Source: JAGPUQ01 sp049325095 (lineage in GTDB: Bacteria; Pseudomonadota; Gammaproteobacteria; Pseudomonadales; Porticoccaceae). From it: a stretch of 64,000 nucleotides of DNA. The first letter of the stretch is position 1. Every line of letters starts with the position of its first letter. This document shows positions 19,158-28,183 of the stretch, in pieces. Below the pieces are notes generated by a model, which ran no database searches, was not told where the DNA came from, and worked only from the letters and a program-made list of their open reading frames with translations. The position numbers and the translations under genes were made by a program. The DNA lies in contig JBMOPO010000011.1 of assembly GCA_049325095.1 (NCBI GenBank), forward strand, positions 62,001 to 126,000, given 5' to 3'.

Positions 19158-19605
19158 CCTGCCGGACCCGGACGCGACCCAGGCCTTCGGCCGGCGCCTG
19201 GCCCGGCTGCTCGCGCCCGGGTTGGTGATCTATCTCAGCGGTCCGCTGGGCGCCGGCAAGACCAGCCTGTGCGGCGCCATCATCGGTGCGCTGGGGCATT
19301 GCGGACCGGTCAAGAGCCCAACTTATACTTTGGTTGAACCCTATTTGCTAACCTTCGGAAATGTGTATCATTTTGATCTCTACCGACTGGCGGATCCCGA
19401 GGAACTCGAATGGATCGGAGCGCGGGACTACTTCGACGGGGGGAGCCTCTGCCTGATCGAATGGCCCGAGCGCGGCAGCGGAGCGCTGCCGCCGCCGGAT
19501 CTGACCCTGCAGCTGACCCCGGCCAACGGCGGGCGCCGGCTGCTCGCCGGTGCCGGCAGTGCGCGGGGGCGCGAGCTGCTGGCCCGGCTCACCGGTGGCG
19601 ACTGA
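19132..19605 (+). CDS. tsaE: tRNA threonylcarbamoyladenosine biosynthesis ATPase TsaE
   Basis: A 157-residue P-loop ATPase partnering TsaD/TsaB in t6A37 modification. Walker A is SGPLGAGKTSL; KSPTYTLVEPY and FDLYRLADPEELEWIG are family motifs. The start is within the end of nnr; ATG codons at 19132 and 19141 are both possible. The central segment (about 19320-19380) is more AT-rich than its surroundings. Repeat copy C begins two bases after its stop. Confidence 0.94.
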   Translation: MDAMAPIIDLPDPDATQAFGRRLARLLAPGLVIYLSGPLGAGKTSLCGAIIGALGHCGPVKSPTYTLVEPYLLTFGNVYHFDLYRLADPEELEWIGARDYFDGGSLCLIEWPERGSGALPPPDLTLQLTPANGGRRLLAGAGSARGRELLARLTGGD

Positions 19606-19606
19606 A

Positions 19607-19739
19607 AGCCGGTGAATTTTTCAAGCGCTCGGCCGGGCCACTGATGGCCGGTCGCGGAGCGAGCACGCCAGGGATCGAGCCACGCGAGCAAGGCCGGGCC
19701 GGTACCGCACTGGCGACAGAAGCAATGCACCGGACGGGC
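19607..19739 (+). repeat. Dispersed intergenic repeat, copy C (reaches into amiC start)
   Basis: It begins two bases after the tsaE stop with GCCGGTGAATTTTTCA, identical over 16 bases to copy A. It continues through a GGCCA/TGGCC hairpin (about 19637-19650), GGGATCGAGCC, GAGCAAGGCCGGGCCGGTACC, then a segment matching copy A (GTACCGGACTTGCGACCGAA type) and ends around 19739. It is about 133 bases long, like copy B, and contains the amiC ATG. Confidence 0.7.
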
Positions 19740-21230
19740 ATCGCTTCGCAGACGCTGAATTTCAGCGCCGGGCTGCTGCTGGCGCTGGCCGCCCTGCTCG
19801 GCGCACCGCCGGCCTCGGCTGCGACCCTGGTGACCGGCGCCAAGCTGCTGCCCACCGGCGGCGGCGCGCGGTTCGAACTCGCCCTCGACGGCACCCCCGC
19901 GGCCTACCAGGTGTTCACCCTGACCGGCCCGGCGCGCGCGGTGATCGATCTGACCGACGCCCGGCTGTCCGGGCCCCTGCGGGTTCCGGCCCTGGACGGC
20001 ACCCCGGTGCGCGCGGTGCGCAGCGGGGTCCGCAACGGCCGGGATCTGCGCATCGTGCTCGATCTCTCGGCGCCGGTCGCCGCCCGGGGTTCGACCCGGG
20101 CGGCCACGGGCGCGAGCCCGGCGCTGCTGCTGCTGGAGCTGTCGTCCCCGGCGCGGCCCGACCCGCCGCCGTCCGCCCGCGCCGGGTCGCCGCCTCCGGG
20201 CCGGCCCGCGGTGACCGCGGCGACTCCGCCCGCAACCCCGACCTCACCTCCACCAGCGGCCGGATCCGACACCCGTGTGCCACATGGAACCGCGCCTGTC
20301 ACGCCCCGATCGGAACCGCCACCGCCAGCGGCCGCGCCCGACGCCCGCCTGCTGCGCGACATCGTGATCGCCATCGATGCCGGCCACGGCGGCCAGGACC
20401 CCGGGGCCATCGGCCCGGGGGGGCTGCGCGAAAAGCAGGTGGTTCTGGCGATCGCCAGGGAGCTGAAGGCCGCCATCGATCGCGAGCCCGGCTACCGCGC
20501 GGTCCTGGTGCGCACCGGCGATTACTTCATTCCGCTCGCCCAGCGCCCTGCCATCGCGCGCCGCGCCGGCGCCGATGTGATGCTGTCGATCCACGCCGAC
20601 GCCTTTCACCGCACGGCGGCGCAGGGCGCCTCGGTGTATGCGCTGTCGCAGCGCGGCGCCACCAGCGAAACCGCCAAGTATCTGGCCGAACGGGAAAACC
20701 GTTCCGACCTGATCGGCGGCTCGGTGGCGCTCTACGACAAGGACCCGGTGCTGGCCGAGGTGATCCTGGACCTGTCCATGACCGCCACCCTGACCCACAG
20801 CCTGCACCTCGGCGGCCAGGTGCTCGAGGCCATGGGCGGGGTCAACAGACTGCACAAACGCAAGGTCGAACAGGCCGGGTTCGTGGTGCTGAAATCCCCC
20901 GACATGCCCTCGATCCTGGTCGAAACCGGCTTCATCTCCAATCCCCAGGAAGCGCGCAAGCTGGACGACCCCGGACACCGGCGGCGTCTGGCCGGCGCGA
21001 TTTTCAACGGGGTCAAGCGCCATTTCGCGATCCATCCCCCGGATGGCACCCGCATCGCCTGGCAGCGGCGCAACGGCCTGGGCCGCACCCATGTGATCGA
21101 TGCCGGCGATACCCTGTCGGACATCGCCCAGCGCTACAATGTCTCGGTGCGCCAACTCCAAACCCACAACGGTCTCGATTCCGCCGTGATCCGGGTGGGA
21201 CAGACCCTGAAGATCCCCGGCTCGTCCTGA
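19725..21230 (+). CDS. amiC: N-acetylmuramoyl-L-alanine amidase AmiC/AmiB-type
   Basis: A 501-residue periplasmic amidase that splits septal peptidoglycan. The signal peptide spans about 1-32 (APPASA before ATLV). An AMIN domain (about 34-140) targets the septum. A Pro-rich linker (about 143-205) follows, then Amidase_3 with zinc ligands in IDAGHGGQDPGAIG (His221) and a glutamate in LREKQ, plus SIHADAFH. A LysM domain closes the protein (about 456-500). Activity probably depends on an activator such as NlpD, encoded at 60184. The ATG lies inside repeat copy C, so the initiation region is repeat-derived; the ribosome binding site is weak. Confidence 0.92.
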   Translation: MHRTGIASQTLNFSAGLLLALAALLGAPPASAATLVTGAKLLPTGGGARFELALDGTPAAYQVFTLTGPARAVIDLTDARLSGPLRVPALDGTPVRAVRSGVRNGRDLRIVLDLSAPVAARGSTRAATGASPALLLLELSSPARPDPPPSARAGSPPPGRPAVTAATPPATPTSPPPAAGSDTRVPHGTAPVTPRSEPPPPAAAPDARLLRDIVIAIDAGHGGQDPGAIGPGGLREKQVVLAIARELKAAIDREPGYRAVLVRTGDYFIPLAQRPAIARRAGADVMLSIHADAFHRTAAQGASVYALSQRGATSETAKYLAERENRSDLIGGSVALYDKDPVLAEVILDLSMTATLTHSLHLGGQVLEAMGGVNRLHKRKVEQAGFVVLKSPDMPSILVETGFISNPQEARKLDDPGHRRRLAGAIFNGVKRHFAIHPPDGTRIAWQRRNGLGRTHVIDAGDTLSDIAQRYNVSVRQLQTHNGLDSAVIRVGQTLKIPGSS

Positions 21231-21232
21231 CC

Positions 21233-23029
21233 GTGGTCGCCGCCGCAGCCCGCATTCGCCCGCTGCCTCCGCAACTGGCCGATCAGATCGCGGCCGGCGA
21301 GGTGGTCGAGCGCCCGGCCTCGGTGGTGAAGGAACTGATCGAGAACAGCCTCGATGCCGGCGCCAGGCGCATCGACATCGAATTGCGCGACGGCGGCGTC
21401 GGCCTGATCCGCATCCGCGACGACGGCGTCGGCATCGCCCAGGGCGATCTGGGGTTGGCGCTGTGCCGGCACGCGACCAGCAAGATCGCCGAGCTGGCGG
21501 ATCTCGACGCCGTGGCGACCCTGGGTTTTCGCGGCGAGGCGCTGGCCAGCATCGCCTCGGTATCCCGGCTCACCCTGACCTCCAGCACCGAGTCCGGCGG
21601 CGCCGGCTGGCGGGTGCGCGGGGATGACCTCGCCGGCGGCCCGGCGCCGGCCCCGCATCCGCGCGGCACCACGGTGGAAGTCAGGGATCTGTTCTTCAAC
21701 ACCCCGGCGCGGCGGCGCTTCCTGCGCACCGAGCGCACCGAGTACGCGCGCATCGAGGAGGTGACCAGACGCCTGGCGCTGGGCCATCCGGAAGTGACCA
21801 TCCGGGTACGCCACAACGATCGCCAGACCCACGAATTCCCGGGCGCCCGGGACCGGATCGCGCGCGAACGGCGGCTGGCCGCCATCTGCGGCGAAGCGTT
21901 TCTGGAGCAGGCCCGCCACCTGGAGCTGGCGCATGGCGAACTCCGGCTGAGCGGCTGGATCGCCCTGCCCACCTTCTCGCGCAGTCAGCCGGATCTCCAG
22001 TACTTCTTCGTCAACGGCCGCAGCGTCCGCGATCGCCTGGTGACCCACGCGGTCCGCCAGGCCTATCGCGATGTGCTGTACCAGCAGCGACATCCGGCGT
22101 TCGTGCTGTTCCTCGTGCTGCCGCCGGCGGAAGTGGATGTCAATGTCCACCCCACCAAGCACGAGGTGCGCTTCCGCGACGGGCGCCGGGTACACGACTT
22201 CCTGTTCGGCACCCTGCATCGCGCGCTGGCGGAAATCACTCCGGGAGACCCGCAGCCGCCACCGGCCCGGATCGACCCGCCGCGCCAGGCCGCCCCGGGA
22301 TGGTTCCGGCCCCAACTGCCGCTGGCCTCGCCGCCGGCCGCCGTGCAGGAACAACTGGCCGCCTACCGGGCATTGCATCCCGGAGCGGAGCGCACGCCCG
22401 CGGCGCCGCAGTCCGGGACGCCAGCCGCCGGGGACGGCGGCGGGATCCCGCCCCTGGGCTACGCGCTGGCCCAACTCAAGGGCGCCTATATCCTGGCGGA
22501 AAACGCGGCCGGGCTGGTCCTAGTCGATCTCCACGCCGCCCACGAGCGCGTCCTCTACGAGCGCCTCAAGGCCGCGCAGCGTTCCGGCGAACCGGCCCGC
22601 CAGCCGCTGCTGGTTCCGCTCGAGCTGCGGGTCAGCCCCGCGGACGCCGATGCGGTCGAAGCCGCCGGCGAGGTGTTGCAGGCCATCGGCTTCGACCTGG
22701 ATCGCTCCGGTCCGGATCGCGTGCGGATCCGGGCCATGCCGGCGCTGGTGCCCGGCGCCGCCGCCGAGACTCTGGTTCGCGACCTGCTCGCGGACCTCCC
22801 CGGGGGCGGCGGCACCGAGCGCTGGGATGCCCACCTGGAGAGCATGCTCGGCAACCTGGCCTGCCGCGCCGCGGTGCATGTCAACGACCGGTTGACGCTG
22901 GCGGAGATGAACGCCCTGCTGCGCGCCATGGAAACCACCCCGCGCAGCGGCCAGTGCAACCACGGCCGTCCGACCTGGACCCAGGTGACGCTGGCGGAAC
23001 TGGATCAGCTGTTCCTGCGGGGCCGCTGA
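21233..23029 (+). CDS. mutL: DNA mismatch repair protein MutL (endonuclease-motif type)
   Basis: A 598-residue GHKL ATPase linking MutS recognition to strand cleavage. N-terminal motifs are ENSLDAGA, IRDDGVGI, LGFRGEALASI and HPTKHEVRF. The C-terminal domain begins near 415 and contains DLHAAHERVLYE (432-443), which fits the D-x-H-A-x2-E-x4-E metal site of nicking MutL proteins, with Leu in place of Gln or Met. CNHGRPTWTQ occurs near the end. E. coli MutL lacks this site and uses MutH. The start is GTG at 21233, two bases after amiC. Confidence 0.95.
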   Translation: MVAAAARIRPLPPQLADQIAAGEVVERPASVVKELIENSLDAGARRIDIELRDGGVGLIRIRDDGVGIAQGDLGLALCRHATSKIAELADLDAVATLGFRGEALASIASVSRLTLTSSTESGGAGWRVRGDDLAGGPAPAPHPRGTTVEVRDLFFNTPARRRFLRTERTEYARIEEVTRRLALGHPEVTIRVRHNDRQTHEFPGARDRIARERRLAAICGEAFLEQARHLELAHGELRLSGWIALPTFSRSQPDLQYFFVNGRSVRDRLVTHAVRQAYRDVLYQQRHPAFVLFLVLPPAEVDVNVHPTKHEVRFRDGRRVHDFLFGTLHRALAEITPGDPQPPPARIDPPRQAAPGWFRPQLPLASPPAAVQEQLAAYRALHPGAERTPAAPQSGTPAAGDGGGIPPLGYALAQLKGAYILAENAAGLVLVDLHAAHERVLYERLKAAQRSGEPARQPLLVPLELRVSPADADAVEAAGEVLQAIGFDLDRSGPDRVRIRAMPALVPGAAAETLVRDLLADLPGGGGTERWDAHLESMLGNLACRAAVHVNDRLTLAEMNALLRAMETTPRSGQCNHGRPTWTQVTLAELDQLFLRGR

Positions 23030-23980
23030 ATGGCGGCGGCGCGGCGCCCGCGCGCCCTGGCGATCATGGGGCCCACGGCTTGCGGAAAAACCGCGCTGGC
23101 CCTGGCGCTGCGCGAACTGCTCCCGGTGGACATCATCAGCGTCGACTCCGCGCAGGTGTACCGGGGAATGGACATCGGCACCGCCAAACCCGATGCGGAG
23201 ACCCTGGCCCGCGCGCCGCACCGCCTGATCGATATTCGCGACCCGGCCGAAGCCTACTCGGCCGCCGCATTCGTCGCCGACGCCCACCGCGAAATGGATG
23301 CGATTCGGGCCACCGGCCGCATCCCTCTGCTGGTCGGTGGCACCATGCTGTACTTCCAGGCGCTCACCGCGGGCATCGCCGAGTTGCCGGCCGCCGACCC
23401 CGCGGTGCGCGCCGAGCTCGATGCGGCCGCGGCGCGGTACGGCTGGCCTCATCTGCACGCCGAGCTGGCGCGGGTGGACCCGGAGACCGCGGCGCGGCTG
23501 CACCCCAATCATTCGCAACGGATCCAGCGCGCGCTGGAGATCTATCGCACCACCGGGCAGCGGCCCTCGCGGCTGCTGCCCCGCCGCGCCCGGCCGGTGG
23601 CGGCGGATTACGAACTGGAGTTCGTCGCGCTGATACCCGGCGATCGCGCCCTGCTGCACCACCGCATCGAACGGCGCTTCGCCGCCATGGTCGAGGCCGG
23701 GCTGGTCGATGAGGTGCGGGCGCTGCGGGCCCGCGGCGACCTGCATCCCGGCCTGCCCGCACTGCGCGCCGCCGGATACCGCCAGGTGTGGGCCCACCTG
23801 GCGGGGGAGTGCGATGCGCAGACCATGATCGCCGGCGCCTGCGCCGCGACCCGGCAACTGGCCAAACGCCAGCTCACCTGGCTGCGCGGCTGGCGGGAAC
23901 CGATGCGGACCATCCGCCAACTGAGCGAGCCCCCGGACCGCCTCGCCGCCGCCCTGGTCGAGGGGTTGCGATGGGCCTGA
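23030..23980 (+). CDS. miaA: tRNA dimethylallyltransferase
   Basis: A 316-residue enzyme adding dimethylallyl to A37 of tRNAs reading UNN codons. It shows the P-loop IMGPTACGKTALAL, SVDSAQVYRGMDIGTAKP, HRLIDIRDPAEAYSAAAF and the C-terminal RQLAKRQLTWLRGW. Its ATG immediately follows the mutL TGA, so translation is coupled. A probable hfq promoter lies in its last codons. Confidence 0.97.
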   Translation: MAAARRPRALAIMGPTACGKTALALALRELLPVDIISVDSAQVYRGMDIGTAKPDAETLARAPHRLIDIRDPAEAYSAAAFVADAHREMDAIRATGRIPLLVGGTMLYFQALTAGIAELPAADPAVRAELDAAAARYGWPHLHAELARVDPETAARLHPNHSQRIQRALEIYRTTGQRPSRLLPRRARPVAADYELEFVALIPGDRALLHHRIERRFAAMVEAGLVDEVRALRARGDLHPGLPALRAAGYRQVWAHLAGECDAQTMIAGACAATRQLAKRQLTWLRGWREPMRTIRQLSEPPDRLAAALVEGLRWA

Positions 23981-23995
23981 ACACCCAGATATACA
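23966..23995 (+). promoter_or_regulatory. Possible hfq promoter at the end of miaA
   Basis: TTGCGA, 18 bases, TATACA, overlapping the miaA stop region and giving a leader of about 160 bases to hfq. In E. coli hfq also has promoters inside and after miaA. Confidence 0.4.
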
Positions 23996-24161
23996 TCGCC
24001 TGACCGCGCGCGTATCATTGTCCGCTTGCGGGAAACTCCCCGCGCATTGTCGTGTCTTATCGAATTCGCAAGCCAACGCGACCGCAATTCGCAATCCGGG
24101 GCCGGGGTCGGCGCTCTCCTCCTGCCGGATCCCGCCCCAACCACCACCCAGGAGCCATGCC

Positions 24162-24419
24162 ATGTCAAAAGGGCACAACCTACAAGACCCTTTTCTCAAT
24201 CTGCTGCGCAAGGAGCGCGTTCCGGTTTCGATTTTTCTCGTCAACGGAATCAAACTCCAGGGCCAGATCGAATCCTTCGACCAGTTCGTCGTGCTGTTGA
24301 AAAACACGGTCAGCCAGATGGTGTACAAGCACGCGATTTCGACCGTGGTGCCGGCACGGCCGATCCGCCTGCCCATGGCCGTCCCGGGGCAGGAGGAGGA
24401 GACTGAGGCGGAGCACTGA
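24162..24419 (+). CDS. hfq: RNA-binding protein Hfq
   Basis: An 85-residue hexameric Sm-like RNA chaperone that pairs sRNAs with mRNAs. Sm1 is FLVNGIKLQGQIESFDQFVVLL and Sm2 includes VYKHAISTVVPARP. The N-terminal GHNLQDPFLNLLRKE is typical. The acidic C-terminal tail is short (about 15 residues), as in Pseudomonas. AGGAG lies seven bases upstream of the ATG. The 180-base leader is AT-richer than the surroundings. Confidence 0.98.
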   Translation: MSKGHNLQDPFLNLLRKERVPVSIFLVNGIKLQGQIESFDQFVVLLKNTVSQMVYKHAISTVVPARPIRLPMAVPGQEEETEAEH

Positions 24420-24425
24420 CCGAAG

Positions 24426-25703
24426 GTGCCCGGCGTGACCCACCCCGAACCCGTGGTGGCGGTGGCCTTGGAGCTGGGTGCGCGGCAGCGCGCCGGCGAC
24501 CGGCAGGAGTTCGACGATCTGGTGCACGCGGCGGGCGGGACGGTGGCCGCCCGCCTGGGCGGGCGCCGGGCGAGTCCGGACCCGGCCACCTTCATCGGCT
24601 CGGGCAAGGTTGTGGAACTCGCGGACCTGCTCGGCGCCACCGGCGCCGCGCTCGCGGTGTTCGACCACCAGCTCACACCGAGCCAGGAACGCAATCTGGA
24701 GCGGGCCCTGGGCTGCCGCATCGTCGATCGCACCGGCCTGATCCTCGATATCTTCGCGCAACGGGCGCGCACCCACGAAGGCCGCCTGCAGGTCGAGCTG
24801 GCGCAACTCGATCACCTGCTGCCGAGACTGGTCGGCAGCCGTACCCACCTCGCGCGCCAGCAGGGCGGCATCGGCCTGCGCGGCCCGGGCGAAACCCAAC
24901 TCGAATCCGACCGCCGCCTGATCCGCCAGAAGATCGATCACCTGCGCCGCAAGCTGGAGCAGGTCCAGCGGCGCCGCCAACTGGGGCGGACCGCGCGGCG
25001 CCGCCGCTCGACCCAGACCGCGGTCCTCGCCGGGTACACCAACGCCGGCAAATCGACCTTGTTCAATGCGCTCACCAGCGCGCAGGTGCTGGCCGCCGAC
25101 CAATTGTTCGCGACCCTGGATCCCACCCTGCGGCGGCTGGCGGTGCCCGGCATCGGCCCGGTGGTGTTGTCCGACACCGTCGGCTTCATCCGCCAGCTCC
25201 CCCACCAGCTGGTGGCGGCCTTCCGCGCCACCCTGGAAGAGGCCGCGCAGGCCGATCTGATCGTCGAAGTGATCGATGCCGCGGACCCCGACTGGCAAGG
25301 GCAGGCGGCCTGCGTACAGGAGGTACTCCGGGATATCGGCGCGGAGGGGGTGCCGCGACTGCGGGTGTTCAACAAGATCGACCGCCTCGAAGGCGCGGCG
25401 CCCCGGGTGGATCGCGACGCCGAGGGGCGGCCCGAGACCATCTGGCTGTCGGCGGCGACCGGCGCCGGTCTGCCCCTGTTGCGCGCAGCGCTGGCCGAGC
25501 GCCTGGGACCCGACCGGGTGCATCGATGCATCCATCTTTCCGCGCGACAGGGGCGCATCCGCGCCCTGCTCTACGAGGCCAGGGCGGTGATCGCCGAAAG
25601 CCCCACGGAGGATGGTGGTACCATGATCGAATTGTGCATTCCCGCCAGCCAACTGCGGCGGATCCTGGACAGCCGGGCACCGGACATCCATTTCGCAGAC
25701 TGA
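24426..25703 (+). CDS. hflX: Ribosome-associated GTPase HflX
   Basis: A 425-residue GTPase that splits stalled or stress-damaged ribosomes. The N-terminal HflX domain (about 1-195) has FIGSGKVVELADL and GGIGLRGPGETQLE. The G domain shows GYTNAGKSTLFNAL, SDTVGFIRQLPHQLVAAFRA and FNKIDRLE. The start is GTG at 24426, six bases after hfq; another GTG at 24435 is possible. The hfq-hflX-hflK-hflC order is conserved. Confidence 0.95.
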   Translation: MPGVTHPEPVVAVALELGARQRAGDRQEFDDLVHAAGGTVAARLGGRRASPDPATFIGSGKVVELADLLGATGAALAVFDHQLTPSQERNLERALGCRIVDRTGLILDIFAQRARTHEGRLQVELAQLDHLLPRLVGSRTHLARQQGGIGLRGPGETQLESDRRLIRQKIDHLRRKLEQVQRRRQLGRTARRRRSTQTAVLAGYTNAGKSTLFNALTSAQVLAADQLFATLDPTLRRLAVPGIGPVVLSDTVGFIRQLPHQLVAAFRATLEEAAQADLIVEVIDAADPDWQGQAACVQEVLRDIGAEGVPRLRVFNKIDRLEGAAPRVDRDAEGRPETIWLSAATGAGLPLLRAALAERLGPDRVHRCIHLSARQGRIRALLYEARAVIAESPTEDGGTMIELCIPASQLRRILDSRAPDIHFAD

Positions 25704-25781
25704 ACAAGACCGCGCCCCGCCGCGCCCGCACCCCGGGCGATGGCCGCGGCATGGACATCATCCGACACAACGGAGCCAACC

Positions 25782-26930
25782 ATGGGCTGGAACGAACCCG
25801 GCGGCAAAGACCCCTGGGGCCGCGGCGGCAACGCCCCGCCGGACCTGGATGCGGTGCTGAAGCGCTTTTCCGAACGCCTCAATCGCGCCCTCGGCGGCCG
25901 CAATCGCAACGCTGGCGATGGCGATGGCGATGGCGGCGGGCTCGGGCGCGGACCGGTGATGCTGATCCTGGTCGCTGCGGCGGCGCTGTGGTTCCTGTCC
26001 GGCTGGTACCAGGTCGATGCCCAGCAACAGGCGGTCGTGCTGCGCCTGGGCAAGTTCCATGAAATCACCGGAGAGGGCCTGCACTGGCGCCCCCGGCTCG
26101 TCGATCAGGTGGTCAAGGTCGCGGTGACCACCGAACGCCGCTACGAAACCCAGCCCCGCAACGAAATGCTCACCGAGGACGAGAACATCGTCGAACTGCC
26201 GCTCACCGTGCAGTACAACGTCGGCGACGTGAAGGCCTATGTGCTCAACGTGCGGGATCCGGAACTCAGCCTGCGCGAGGCCACCGACAGCGCCCTGCGC
26301 CACGAGGTCGGCAATACCCAGTTCGATGCGGTGATCTCGACCGGCCGCGCCGATCTCAGCGTGGCGGTGGCGCGGCGGCTGCAGAGCTATCTCGACAAGT
26401 ACGGCACCGGCATCCATGTGGTCAAGGTCAACATCCAGGAAGCCAAACCGCCGTCGGCCGTGCGCTCCGCCTATGACGACGTGGTCAAGGCGCGCGAGGA
26501 CCGGGAGCGGGTGATCAACGAGGCGCAGTCCTATGCCAACGGCGTGGTGCCGGAGGCGCGCGGCCAGGCCCAGCGCACCTTCGCGGAAGCCGAAGCCTAT
26601 CGCGAACGGGTGGTCGCCGAAGCCCAGGGCGAAGCCCAGCGCTTCGCCAAGCTGCTCGCCGAATACCAGAAGGCCCCCGAGGTCACCCGCCAGCGGCTCT
26701 ATGTGGAGACCATCGCCGAGGTGGTGGGCAATGCCTCCAAGGTATTGATCGATGTCAGCGGCGGCAACAACCTGATCTATCTGCCGCTCGACCGGCTGGC
26801 CGCAGCCGAGCGCGCGCCCGACAGCGGCACCCGCCGCCTGACCAGCGAGCAACTCAACGACATCGCCGGACGGGCAGCCGAGCTGCTGCGCCGCGAGGCG
26901 ACCATGGCACCGCGCCGGGAGGGGCGATAA
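25782..26930 (+). CDS. hflK: FtsH protease modulator HflK
   Basis: A 382-residue membrane protein of the SPFH/band-7 family that forms a cage with HflC around FtsH. A Gly/Asp-rich cytoplasmic N-terminus (three tandem GGCGAT units at 25914-25931) precedes one membrane segment (about 64-82, PVMLILVAAAALWFLSGWY). The SPFH domain and a long Glu/Ala-rich coiled coil (about 245-310) are periplasmic. GGAG precedes the ATG at 25782. It overlaps hflC by one base. Confidence 0.95.
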   Translation: MGWNEPGGKDPWGRGGNAPPDLDAVLKRFSERLNRALGGRNRNAGDGDGDGGGLGRGPVMLILVAAAALWFLSGWYQVDAQQQAVVLRLGKFHEITGEGLHWRPRLVDQVVKVAVTTERRYETQPRNEMLTEDENIVELPLTVQYNVGDVKAYVLNVRDPELSLREATDSALRHEVGNTQFDAVISTGRADLSVAVARRLQSYLDKYGTGIHVVKVNIQEAKPPSAVRSAYDDVVKAREDRERVINEAQSYANGVVPEARGQAQRTFAEAEAYRERVVAEAQGEAQRFAKLLAEYQKAPEVTRQRLYVETIAEVVGNASKVLIDVSGGNNLIYLPLDRLAAAERAPDSGTRRLTSEQLNDIAGRAAELLRREATMAPRREGR

Positions 26931-27811
26931 TGACCGCGGATCGCAAGACCCTGGCGTTGATCGGGCTGGTGTTCTCGCTGCTGGCGCTGAACGGCTCCCT
27001 GTTCGTGGTCAGGGAAACCGAGCGCGCCATCATGCTGCAATTCGGCCGCATCGTCGCGTCCGACATCCCTCCCGGCCTGCACCTCAAGCTGCCGGTGATC
27101 CACCGGGTCAAGAAGTTCGACGCCCGGGTGATGACGGTGGACGCAGAACCGGAGAGCTTCTTCACCATCGAGCGCAAGCGGCTGATCGTCGACTCCTTCG
27201 CCAAGTGGCGGATTGCGGACGTCACCTCGTACTACCGGGCGACCGGCGGGATCGAGGAGATCGCCCGCTCCCGGCTCGCGGACCGCATCAACGACGGCCT
27301 GCGCAACGAGTTCGGCACCCGCACCCTGTACGAGGTCGTGTCCGGGGAGCGCGACCGGCTGATGGACGAGATGACCGCCACCCTCAACGCCGCGGTGCGC
27401 AAGTCCCTGGGCGTCGAGGTGATCGACGTCCGGGTGCGGCGCATCGACCTCCCCCCGGAAGTCAGCGAACAGGTCTTTCAGCGCATGACGGCGGAGCGCG
27501 AGAAAGAGGCCCGCGAACTGCGCGCCGTCGGCCTGGAGGCCGCGGAAAAACTGCGCGCCGAGGCCGATCGCCAGGTCACGGTGATCCGCGCCAATGCCTA
27601 CCGCGACGCGCAGTTGGTGCGCGGCGACGGCGACGCCGAAGCGACCCGGATCTACGCCGAGGCTTTCCGGCAGGATCCGGAATTCTACGCTTTCACCCGC
27701 AGTCTCCAGGCCTATCGCGAAGCCTTCGCGTCCCGGGACGACCTGCTGTTGCTGGAGCCGGACAGCGAATTTTTCCGCTACCTCAAGGACAGCAAGGGCG
27801 AAAAAAACTGA
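26930..27811 (+). CDS. hflC: FtsH protease modulator HflC
   Basis: A 293-residue SPFH-domain partner of HflK. An N-terminal anchor (about 8-27) is followed by RETERAIMLQFGRIV and HRVKKFDARVMTVDAEPE. A coiled-coil segment (about 180-235) has alternating Glu, Arg and Ala. The start overlaps the hflK stop (TAATG). A strong terminator at 27855 follows, ending this part of the operon. Confidence 0.95.
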   Translation: MTADRKTLALIGLVFSLLALNGSLFVVRETERAIMLQFGRIVASDIPPGLHLKLPVIHRVKKFDARVMTVDAEPESFFTIERKRLIVDSFAKWRIADVTSYYRATGGIEEIARSRLADRINDGLRNEFGTRTLYEVVSGERDRLMDEMTATLNAAVRKSLGVEVIDVRVRRIDLPPEVSEQVFQRMTAEREKEARELRAVGLEAAEKLRAEADRQVTVIRANAYRDAQLVRGDGDAEATRIYAEAFRQDPEFYAFTRSLQAYREAFASRDDLLLLEPDSEFFRYLKDSKGEKN

Positions 27812-27854
27812 GCCGCAAGGGCGACAGCCCACGCGCGGAGTGCTAGCATTCCTC

Positions 27855-27878
27855 AACCGGGGCGACCCGGTTTTTTTT
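27855..27878 (+). terminator. Rho-independent terminator after hflC
   Basis: Stem AACCGGG, loop GCGA, CCCGGTT, followed by eight T. It separates the hfl operon from the DUF2065-hisZ-purA group. Confidence 0.9.
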
Positions 27879-27974
27879 GGCCGGCCGGCAGCTGGAACGC
27901 GAGGCCCGAGCGCCCCCCTGGCGGCCCGCCGGACCGCCCCGACGAGTCTTGTGCGCGCAGTGTGAGAACCGCAA

Positions 27975-28163
27975 ATGGCTTGGCAGGAACTGTTCCGGGC
28001 GTTCTGCCTGGTGCTGATCATCGAAGGGTTGCTGCCGTTCGCCGCGCCCGCGCGCTGGCGTGAAGCGGCGCTGGGCGCTGCCCGGATCAGCGACCGCGGC
28101 CTGCGCACACTCGGGTTCGCCCTGCTCGCAACCGGCGCGCTGCTGCTCAATCTGAGTCGATGA
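27975..28163 (+). CDS. DUF2065 family small membrane protein
   Basis: A 62-residue protein of the YjeT/DUF2065 family with two membrane helices (about 8-24 and 44-60) joined by a short Arg-containing loop (PARWREAALGAARISDRGLRT). It occupies the same position in E. coli between hflC and purA. Its function is unknown; the location suggests a link to HflKC or membrane quality control. The stop overlaps an alternative upstream start of hisZ. Confidence 0.85.
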   Translation: MAWQELFRAFCLVLIIEGLLPFAAPARWREAALGAARISDRGLRTLGFALLATGALLLNLSR

Positions 28164-28183
28164 CGACCCCCAGGGGAAAGGCT

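Noticed and set aside
25914..25931. Tandem GGCGAT units in hflK
   Set aside because: Only three units, coding for an Asp-Gly linker common in HflK; ordinary low complexity.
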